Shown: one piece after another, positions 7,490-12,605 of the stretch
Position numbering within the stretch: position 1 is the first letter of the stretch
Layout of the letters: every line of letters begins with the position of its first letter
Source of the DNA: an uncultured bacterium
GTDB taxonomy: Bacteria; Patescibacteriota; Microgenomatia; UBA1406; GWC2-37-13
Direction of reading: 5' to 3'
NCBI GenBank assembly: GCA_937914905.1
Contig: CALESU010000173.1
Location: 1-12,605 of the forward strand
DNA length: 12,605 nt
The notes under the pieces: generated by a model
The model's database searches: none
What the model was told of the DNA's origin: nothing
What the model saw: only the letters and a program-made list of their open reading frames with translations
Made by a program: the position numbers and the translations under genes

Positions 7490-8230
7490 TTAGGTTGCGT
7501 GTTCTTTTATCACATCTTCGATGAGATGGGAAAAGAATCGAACTTGTGGCACTACTCGTTCAAAATTCATGTGTTTGGGGCCAACTACTCCAATAATACC
7601 TTTCGAATTATTTGCTTCAAAATCTCCGAAAATACTTGCAAAAAAATCAAAAACAGGATCTCGGAAATCATCCGTTCCTAAAATGAGAAGAACGTCTTGC
7701 TCGCCTATAAATGCTTGTCGTAAAATTTCTTCCCAAAAATTGATCTCGTCAAGTCGCGAGCATAAGTTTTTTGAAATATTGGAATGTATCAAATCTTCTT
7801 GTTGCAATATGTTCCCAATTCCAGCGTAATACAGATCACCAGTGTCTGTTGCGACTAATGAAAGCAGTCCCGTTCGTTGAGCAAGGACTCGGGTTGCTTG
7901 AGAAAGTACGCGATGTTTTTTTTGACGTTCATCCCATATGCTATGCTTATATGCGACTTCGTCAACTGTTGAAAGCTCTTTTTCCTTCATTACATTGTTA
8001 ATAAAGAAACGATACCCTTTTGGAGAAGGGAGTCTTCCAGAAGAAAAATGAGTTTTCTGAAGGTAGCCTGTTTTTTCCAGAGTAACCATTTCATTACGAA
8101 TAGTCGCAGGAGAAACACCCAGTTTATATTTTTTTTCCAAAATTTCAGAGCCTACAGCCTGACCCGTTTCGGTATGCTCCCGAATGATCGCGGTTAGTAT
8201 TTCTATTTGCCTTTGGGACAATATATCCAT
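7490..8230 (-). CDS. hrcA: Heat-shock transcriptional repressor HrcA, short form
   Basis: This 246-residue repressor starts with the HrcA winged helix (LSQRQIEILTAIIREHTETG, then VSPATIRNEMVTLEKTGYL). The signature HFSSGRLPSPKGYRFFIN at about 61-78 follows. The central GAF-like part is represented by ATRVLAQRTGLLSLVATD and YYAGIGNIL, and the C terminus by GIIGVVGPKHMNFERVVPQVRFFSHLIED, which aligns with the usual HrcA ending. Typical HrcA is about 340 residues, so roughly 90 are missing from the middle, not from either end. HrcA binds CIRCE operators and depends on GroEL in well-studied bacteria. A CIRCE-like repeat overlaps its own promoter (8291-8317), consistent with autoregulation of the whole chaperone operon. 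The leader is about 61 bases and can fold into a hairpin. Confidence 0.94.
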   Translation of the reverse strand: MDILSQRQIEILTAIIREHTETGQAVGSEILEKKYKLGVSPATIRNEMVTLEKTGYLQKTHFSSGRLPSPKGYRFFINNVMKEKELSTVDEVAYKHSIWDERQKKHRVLSQATRVLAQRTGLLSLVATDTGDLYYAGIGNILQQEDLIHSNISKNLCSRLDEINFWEEILRQAFIGEQDVLLILGTDDFRDPVFDFFASIFGDFEANNSKGIIGVVGPKHMNFERVVPQVRFFSHLIEDVIKEHAT

Positions 8231-8240
8231 ATTAATATCG

Positions 8241-8287
8241 ATAGTTGTAAGAAAAACTGAAACTGATTGATACGATTTCTCAACTAT
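8241..8287 (-). promoter_or_regulatory. Hairpin in the hrcA leader RNA
   Basis: Within the predicted hrcA leader, ATAGTTG-AGAAA (8287-8276 on the minus strand) can pair with TTTCT-TA-CAACTAT (8254-8241). This makes 12 base pairs interrupted by one 2-base bulge and closed by a 21-base loop. The stem ends 10 bases before the ATG. It is A/T-rich and would melt easily. Its role is unknown. Confidence 0.45.
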
Positions 8288-8290
8288 GAC

Positions 8291-8317
8291 TTAGCATTAC
8301 TATATCAACTCTGCTAA
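8291..8317 (-). promoter_or_regulatory. CIRCE-like operator (HrcA binding site)
   Basis: An inverted repeat with outer arms TTAGCA (8291-8296) and TGCTAA (8312-8317) is separated by 15 bases. This is the exact geometry of CIRCE (TTAGCACTC-N9-GAGTGCTAA). The inner three positions of each arm (TTA and CTC) deviate from consensus. It covers the -10 box, part of the spacer and the probable transcription start of hrcA, so binding would block RNA polymerase. Confidence 0.82.
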
Positions 8318-8327
8318 ATTGTGTCAA
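8299..8327 (-). promoter_or_regulatory. Sigma-70-type promoter of the hrcA-grpE-dnaK operon
   Basis: On the minus strand there is a perfect -35 TTGACA (8327-8322), a 17-base spacer and an extended -10, TGATATAGT, whose hexamer TATAGT occupies 8304-8299. The start should fall near 8292, leaving a leader of about 61 bases. The -35 begins only 7 bases past the stop of the upstream serine hydrolase gene. Confidence 0.85.
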
Positions 8328-8334
8328 GTAGCAA

Positions 8335-9381
8335 TTATTTTTGAGAGGAAGTTGCGCTTCTGCGAACCACATCGTCATAGGTCATTTTAGAAAGTGATTG
8401 GATGGATTTTTTTTGTTCTTCAAAATCATACCCTCTCGTCATGATACAGAGTAAATAGGGTCGAATAGGATGATAAACGATACCACAGTCATGGAGCTGT
8501 TTGAGCTCTTGACCTGTTTCGTCCAAATATCCTCTCTCGCCAAATTTGTGAGCAACTATCATGCCCGGAGGTAAAAGTCCGGTAAGACCGTTAAATTCTG
8601 TCTTAACTAGAAGTTGTAATGCAGCTTCAGAATAATCTCTAGACAAATAGCTTGCATTGTATAAAATTCGGAAAAACGTTGCATAATCTTTAACAGACAT
8701 AATATCTTCTGCCTGGCGGACACCAGGTATCTCCAATCCTAAATCTACATACGTCTCATCTATCTCGGATTGCGTGAGAAAATCTACCATCATTTGTTGG
8801 GCATCATTATCTGAATAAGCTATCATGGAAGTAAGTATGTCTTTGATCGGATACGCCAATCCTTTTTCAAGTTTGACTGAAGGCACTATATTTTGAGAAA
8901 ATCCTAATGATGCCTGCGCATCCTTGACATAGAGTATTTCCGTATCAAGTGCTTTCGGATCTTTCTCGGCTTTCTTGTATGCTGCCATCATGAGGGGAAC
9001 TTTCAGAAGTGACGCTGGAGCAAAGTCTACTTTTTCATCAATACCGACCCACCCACCATTCTTCATTTCTCGAAAGTAATATGCAACTTGTTTAACTGAG
9101 GGGCTCGATTCCATTTTTTGAATCTCATTGGAAATCTTGTAATCTAGCTGCTCGAGACTAGCAAATTGATTTTTTCCGTAGATTTCACAGTCGAGGATAG
9201 GGTTTGTTAATTTTCCCGATTCATGATAACTCTGTATTGAAACTTCTTGTTCACGGCTTGTTTGATCAAAATGATTCAAGTAAAACGAAGACCCAATACC
9301 AATTCCTATCCCCAGTACGAAGAATAGTATCGTAATGATGATAGTTCTATTTGTTTTGAAGAAAGCAAATAATCGAGCCAT
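8335..9381 (-). CDS. Membrane-anchored serine hydrolase of the class A beta-lactamase/transpeptidase fold
   Basis: The 348-residue protein begins with basic residues and one hydrophobic segment (13-33, ending in a Gly-Ile-rich GIGIGIG run). This suggests an N-terminal membrane anchor with the rest outside the cytoplasm. The outer domain has the three active-site motifs of penicillin-interacting enzymes: SLLK (124-127, nucleophile Ser124 and general base Lys127), SDN (190-192) and HKFG (278-281), equivalent to KTG. The spacing resembles class A beta-lactamases. However, no ExxLN omega-loop with the deacylating Glu is recognisable between SDN and DIMSVKDYATFFRIL. A peptidoglycan carboxypeptidase, endopeptidase or acyl-enzyme sensor role is as likely as drug hydrolysis. 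There is no terminator between it and the hrcA promoter, so transcripts may read into the heat-shock operon. It is divergent from nfo. Confidence 0.82.
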   Translation of the reverse strand: MARLFAFFKTNRTIIITILFFVLGIGIGIGSSFYLNHFDQTSREQEVSIQSYHESGKLTNPILDCEIYGKNQFASLEQLDYKISNEIQKMESSPSVKQVAYYFREMKNGGWVGIDEKVDFAPASLLKVPLMMAAYKKAEKDPKALDTEILYVKDAQASLGFSQNIVPSVKLEKGLAYPIKDILTSMIAYSDNDAQQMMVDFLTQSEIDETYVDLGLEIPGVRQAEDIMSVKDYATFFRILYNASYLSRDYSEAALQLLVKTEFNGLTGLLPPGMIVAHKFGERGYLDETGQELKQLHDCGIVYHPIRPYLLCIMTRGYDFEEQKKSIQSLSKMTYDDVVRRSATSSQK

Positions 9382-9395
9382 ACAAGATTAGAAAA

Positions 9396-9423
9396 ATTAT
9401 AGTGTATCTATTTATCTATGCAA
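9396..9423 (-). promoter_or_regulatory. Candidate promoter of the serine hydrolase gene
   Basis: On the minus strand a perfect TATAAT (9401-9396) has a weak -35 TTGCAT (9423-9418) at a 16-base spacing. The hexamer ends 14 bases before the ATG at 9381, giving a predicted leader of about 8 bases. It is interleaved with the divergent nfo control region. Confidence 0.5.
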
Positions 9424-9427
9424 TAGG

Positions 9428-9433
9428 TAAAAT
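9428..9433 (+). promoter_or_regulatory. Candidate -10 element of nfo
   Basis: TAAAAT ends 8 bases before the nfo ATG at 9442, so transcription from it would begin at or just before the start codon. No clear -35 box is present in this A/T-rich divergent spacer. Confidence 0.45.
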
Positions 9434-9441
9434 AATGACAT

Positions 9442-10299
9442 ATGGATCGCATAATAGGAGCACATCTTTCTACTTCGGGAGGATATGCAAAAGCTTTAGA
9501 AGGAATAGCTCTTCGCGAAGGAAATTGCTTGCAGATCTTTTCTAGTTCTCCCCGCACGTGGGCAAGCGCAAGTCCTTCTGCAGACTCCATCATGCAGTTC
9601 ACAAAACTCAAAAGCACATTGAGAATTGATCCCGTGTACTTTCATGCAAATTACCTCATTAACCTGGCAGATCCTGAAACTACTGGTGAAAAATCTGTAC
9701 TCGCATTGATCCAAGAACTACATCTCGCACATCAAATGGGTGTGAGGGGTAGCATAGTGCATACGGGATCATTTAAGAACAAGAATGTAACAAGATCCTT
9801 GAAAGAACACGCCAATTATCCAATCTTACTGGGAAATATCCAAAAAGTCCTCGCACAAACTCCTGAAGATACTTTCGTGATACTCGAGAATGCGGGAACG
9901 CGGAAAATCGGAGAGACGATAGATCAACTGGGAGAGATCATTCACGACATAGTCAACCCTCGGCTTAAGATTTGCCTGGATACGTGCCATCTCCACGCAG
10001 CAGGGTATGCGCTTACCACCCAACACGAATTCGATTCTTTTCTCGCAAACTTCGACAAACTCATAGGTATGGATCAACTTGAACTCATCCACATGAATGA
10101 CAGTAGGGATTCTGCAGGCTCTTTGCGGGATCGACATGAGAATATCGGACAAGGATTTGTCAATCCTCACATGTTTCAGTTTTTTCTCAATGAGAAGAGG
10201 ACGAGACATGTTCCTATCATTTTAGAAACTCCGGGATTTGATGGGAATGGTCCAGATAAAAAGAATATAGACATTTTAAAGAGTTTTATTACTGAGTAA
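9442..10299 (+). CDS. nfo: Endonuclease IV (class II AP endonuclease)
   Basis: This 285-residue protein is a full-length TIM-barrel AP endonuclease that cleaves DNA 5' of abasic sites in base excision repair. All nine expected trinuclear-zinc ligands can be placed: His68 (FHANY), His107 (VHTGS), Glu149 (LENAG), Asp180 and His183 (CLDTCH), His217 (HMNDS), Asp230 and His232 (DRHENIGQG) and Glu262 (LETPG). The N terminus IIGAHLSTSGGYAKALE is typical, and the start follows directly on the family's first strand, so ATG 9442 is secure. The gene is divergent from the serine hydrolase (60 bases between starts). cca lies 20 bases downstream on the same strand and probably also receives read-through. 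No Shine-Dalgarno sequence is present. Confidence 0.98.
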   Translation: MDRIIGAHLSTSGGYAKALEGIALREGNCLQIFSSSPRTWASASPSADSIMQFTKLKSTLRIDPVYFHANYLINLADPETTGEKSVLALIQELHLAHQMGVRGSIVHTGSFKNKNVTRSLKEHANYPILLGNIQKVLAQTPEDTFVILENAGTRKIGETIDQLGEIIHDIVNPRLKICLDTCHLHAAGYALTTQHEFDSFLANFDKLIGMDQLELIHMNDSRDSAGSLRDRHENIGQGFVNPHMFQFFLNEKRTRHVPIILETPGFDGNGPDKKNIDILKSFITE

Positions 10300-10306
10300 A
10301 TCGGAT

Positions 10307-10312
10307 TATAAT
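10307..10312 (+). promoter_or_regulatory. -10 element of cca, apparently leaderless
   Basis: A perfect TATAAT lies in the 20-base nfo-cca gap and ends 7 bases before the cca ATG at 10320, predicting transcription initiation at the start codon. The -35 region lies inside the end of nfo and is only T-rich, without a clear TTGACA match. Confidence 0.5.
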
Positions 10313-10319
10313 AGCTCAC

Positions 10320-11678
10320 ATGCCATCACTTCCCCCTGATATTCTGAAGTTCCTTGAGCCTTTTCATCAAAAAGGATTCCAAATATATGCGGTGGGCGGT
10401 ACCGTTCGAGGAATACTAATGGGAAAACCGGTGAATGATTGGGACTTTACAACCAATGCCACTCCGGAAGAAATAATGCAGATTTTTCCGCATAGTTTTT
10501 ATGAAAACACCTTTGGCACTGTAGGAATTCCTCTTGAGATGGATGGGGTAGAAACGATATTTGAGGTGACAACGTTTCGTAGTGAGTCGGGATACTCAAA
10601 CGCAAGACATCCGGATAAGGTGACATGGGCAACGCGAGTTGAAGATGATCTTGCACGGAGAGATTTTACTATTAACGCAATCGCATTTAATGGAACGGAC
10701 CTTGTGGATCCTTTTGATGGACAGGCAGATATTCAGCAGAAAATCATTCGGTGTGTGGGAAATCCAGAAGTACGATTTCAAGAGGATGCGCTCAGACTTA
10801 TGCGTGCAGTGAGACAATCTGCTCAGCTGGGATTTACCATAGAAGAACGTACTCTTGAATCCATACAAACAAATGCAACCCGAATTAAAGATATCTCTGG
10901 CGAGCGTATTCGCGATGAATTTCTCAAACTCCTCACTTCTGCCCATCCTGCAGAAGGAGTATTACTACTTAGGACCTCAGGAATTCTCAAACAAATTCTT
11001 CCTGAAGTCGATATTTGTTTTGGCGTAGATCAAAAAAGTCCGGAACGACATCATATTTATGACGTCGGGACACATCTTGTAGAGTCACTTCGTCATTGTC
11101 CCTCACCAGACCCCATAACGCGTTTTGCAACTTTTATTCATGACATAGGGAAAGTCCAAACGTATCGCAAAGATCCCGAGACGAGCATCATAACTTTTTA
11201 TAATCACGAAGTAGTAGGAGAAATGATGGCGGTAAAAATTGCAGAGCGGTTCAGATTATCAAATAGCCAAAAAACAAAACTTGTTAGCTTGGTGCGACAC
11301 CACCAATTTACCGTCTCTGAAGAACAATCAGACAAAGCAATCCGCCGCTTCATCCGGCAAATTGGCGTTGAGCTTGTGGATGAGATGCTTGCTTTACGAA
11401 CGGGAGATCGTCTGGGATCGGGAGCAAGAGAAACTTCTTGGAGAACGGAACTATTTAAAAAGCGGATCGAAGAAGTCCAATACGTACCCTTTGCTATTAA
11501 AGATCTTGCCATATCGGGGCACGACATCATGAAAGAGCTTGATATAAAACCTGGGCCTTTGATAGGGAAAATCTTAGAAAAGCTATTTGACGAAGTAGAT
11601 GAAGAACAAATACCCAATGATCGAGAAACACTACTTAGTCGCCTACCTGCTTTGAAGAAAGAAATGGAGAATGGGTGA
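10320..11678 (+). CDS. cca: tRNA nucleotidyltransferase (CCA-adding, class II) with HD domain
   Basis: The 452-residue protein has the class II nucleotidyltransferase head: YAVGGTVRG (23-31), the catalytic DWD (40-42), RRDFTINA (113-120) and the nucleotide-templating EDALR (155-159). An RNA-binding helical domain follows, then a C-terminal HD phosphohydrolase domain with HHIYDVGTH (244-252), the HD pair at 274-275 in FIHDIGK, and NHEVVG. This head-plus-HD arrangement is common in bacterial Cca. The enzyme adds or repairs the CCA 3' end of tRNAs using CTP and ATP. Poly(A) polymerase or an A-adding/CC-adding split enzyme cannot be excluded from motifs alone, but no second such gene is visible here. 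The last 44 bases overlap the 3' end of the convergent metallo-hydrolase gene. It ends on TGA. Confidence 0.94.
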   Translation: MPSLPPDILKFLEPFHQKGFQIYAVGGTVRGILMGKPVNDWDFTTNATPEEIMQIFPHSFYENTFGTVGIPLEMDGVETIFEVTTFRSESGYSNARHPDKVTWATRVEDDLARRDFTINAIAFNGTDLVDPFDGQADIQQKIIRCVGNPEVRFQEDALRLMRAVRQSAQLGFTIEERTLESIQTNATRIKDISGERIRDEFLKLLTSAHPAEGVLLLRTSGILKQILPEVDICFGVDQKSPERHHIYDVGTHLVESLRHCPSPDPITRFATFIHDIGKVQTYRKDPETSIITFYNHEVVGEMMAVKIAERFRLSNSQKTKLVSLVRHHQFTVSEEQSDKAIRRFIRQIGVELVDEMLALRTGDRLGSGARETSWRTELFKKRIEEVQYVPFAIKDLAISGHDIMKELDIKPGPLIGKILEKLFDEVDEEQIPNDRETLLSRLPALKKEMENG

Positions 11679-12276
11679 GTTCGTTTTCGATAGTAGTACT
11701 TTCTCCATGCCCGGGATATATTGTGGTACTTTCAGGCAATGTATGGTACTTCTTCAATGATTTTTGTAATTCAAGTGGACTACTATAGGAAAAATCAGTT
11801 CTTCCTACAGAACCCATAAAGAGGGTGTCGCCGGAAAATACTGCCGATTGTGCTTCTAGATAGATACTGCAGCTCCCCGGTGTGTGGCCGGGTGTTTCGA
11901 TAATAGTAAATGAGAATGGGCCAATGGTAAGTTTGCCTTTTTCAAGAGGTATTTGCTTTTGGATAGGAAGTACGGCTGGTTCATAATCTAAAAAGTGACG
12001 CGCGGTTTCCTGAATTCTATCAAGTAAAAAATGGTCTTGAGGATTGATATAAAGGGGAAGGTCGGGAAATGAAGCTTGAATCTCCCCTACTGCCATGACG
12101 TGATCAAAGTGCCCGTGAGTCGCGAGGAGCCCAATGAGAGTGAGGCTTGATCTACTAACTTGCTCAAGAAGAAAATCTGCAGAATCACCAGGGTCAATGA
12201 GAAGTGCCACATCTTCGTGCGAAAGAAGATAACAATTTGTCTGCATAGAGCCAAGAGGATATGTCCTTATATTCAT
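11635..12276 (-). CDS. Metallo-beta-lactamase-fold hydrolase, glyoxalase II-like (YcbL/GloB2 type)
   Basis: The 213-residue protein has the complete metal-binding set of the fold: THGHFDH (53-59), His131 in ETPGHTPGS, Asp150 in FSGDTLF and His190 in YPGHG. The segment GSVGRTDF (155-162) is typical of the short hydroxyacylglutathione-hydrolase-like group. It lacks the long C-terminal helical domain of classical glyoxalase II. It is therefore best called a YcbL-like thioester or related hydrolase, probably cytosolic with two metals, and its substrate is not predictable. Its ATG overlaps the secF stop in an ATGA (12276-12273), which indicates translational coupling. It also overlaps the end of cca by 44 bases on the opposite strand. 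Confidence 0.9.
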   Translation of the reverse strand: MNIRTYPLGSMQTNCYLLSHEDVALLIDPGDSADFLLEQVSRSSLTLIGLLATHGHFDHVMAVGEIQASFPDLPLYINPQDHFLLDRIQETARHFLDYEPAVLPIQKQIPLEKGKLTIGPFSFTIIETPGHTPGSCSIYLEAQSAVFSGDTLFMGSVGRTDFSYSSPLELQKSLKKYHTLPESTTIYPGHGESTTIENELTHSPFLSSKQVGD

Positions 12277-12605
12277 GAAGTTTGTTGCTGATTATGTTCT
12301 TTGCGTTTTTCAAGCCAAACAGCAATGGGTACGGAAACAAATGGCGATGAATAGGTGCCGGTTATGGTACCAATAAGGAGAGTGACTGCAAAAAATCGGA
12401 TCGTGTCTCCTCCTAAAAGGATAAGCGCAACAAGCATAAACATGATCGTAAATGAATTATTGAGAGAGCGAACCATAGTGGTTGTTACCGCTCGATCTGC
12501 ATGCTCCTCTGCTTGCCCTGCACCGAATTGCTTTGTATATTCGCGCATTTGGTCAAACACCACAATAGTGTCATGTACAGAAAATGCCATGGTTGTCAAA
12601 ATGGC
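12273..12605 (-). CDS. secF: Protein translocase subunit SecF, C-terminal part (5' end outside window)
   Basis: The minus-strand frame is open from the right edge for 110 codons to a TGA. It begins AILTTMAFSVHDTIVVFDQMRE, the SecF membrane segment and conserved loop (S-x-x-D-T-V/I-V-V-F-D). It continues with VRSLNNSFTIMFMLVALILLGGDTIRFFAVTLLIGTITGTYSSPFVSVPIAVWLEKR, two further membrane segments with the GTYSS motif. SecF pairs with SecD in the cytoplasmic membrane and uses the proton-motive force to complete Sec-dependent export. secD would be expected upstream, beyond the right edge. The stop overlaps the start of the downstream hydrolase. Confidence 0.96.
   Translation of the reverse strand, partial: AILTTMAFSVHDTIVVFDQMREYTKQFGAGQAEEHADRAVTTTMVRSLNNSFTIMFMLVALILLGGDTIRFFAVTLLIGTITGTYSSPFVSVPIAVWLEKRKEHNQQQTS

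Noticed and set aside
9826..10209. 127-residue open frame on the minus strand inside nfo
   Set aside because: It lies opposite the zinc-ligand motifs of endonuclease IV, which explain the sequence fully.
11204..11617. 137-residue Ser-rich open frame on the minus strand inside cca
   Set aside because: It is a shadow of the cca HD-domain region; its composition is typical of antisense translation.
1..12605. TGA read as an amino acid (Gracilibacteria/Absconditabacteria code)
   Set aside because: cca and secF end at TGA in the expected places, and no gene needs an in-frame TGA to be complete.

Overview
The window is a compact bacterial chromosome segment carrying thirteen genes and no mobile elements, CRISPR array or RNA genes that I can see. 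Eleven genes are complete and two (nusA and secF) run off the ends. TGA acts as a stop (cca and secF end on it), so the code is the standard one and not the TGA-as-glycine code of some Patescibacteria. The short HrcA, the zinc-finger-less DnaJ, the HTH/membrane/beta-sandwich protein, the very short spacers and the complete lack of Shine-Dalgarno sequences suggest a streamlined lineage such as the Patescibacteria (candidate phyla radiation). No rRNA or marker tree is available, so this placement is tentative.

Layout. Bases 1-455 hold the start of nusA on the minus strand, divergent from radA on the plus strand (519-1808). From 8230 down to 1817 there is a long minus-strand series: hrcA, grpE, dnaK, a terminator-like hairpin, dnaJ, an epmA-like lysyl-tRNA synthetase paralogue, efp and a RodZ-like HTH membrane protein that meets radA tail to tail. 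A membrane-anchored serine hydrolase of the beta-lactamase/transpeptidase fold (8335-9381, minus) lies just upstream of the hrcA promoter. It is divergent from nfo (9442-10299, plus), which is followed by cca (10320-11678, plus). At the right end, the C-terminal part of secF is translationally coupled to a metallo-beta-lactamase-fold hydrolase. Both are on the minus strand, and the hydrolase gene overlaps the end of cca.

Functional picture. The centre is a classical class I heat-shock operon. A consensus promoter overlapped by a degenerate CIRCE operator drives the repressor HrcA with the DnaK/GrpE/DnaJ chaperones. Downstream, a paralogue of lysyl-tRNA synthetase carries the EpmA-diagnostic alanine and sits directly before EF-P with its modifiable lysine, which makes a probable EF-P modification pair. 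The rest are housekeeping genes: transcription elongation (NusA), recombination (RadA), AP-site repair (Nfo), tRNA 3' end maturation (Cca) and protein export (SecF).

The most interesting non-coding signal is translational. No gene has a visible Shine-Dalgarno sequence. Four genes (nusA, radA, nfo, cca) have a sigma-70 -10 hexamer ending 7-8 bases before the ATG, as expected for leaderless mRNAs. I did not find an evidently new multi-gene system in this window.
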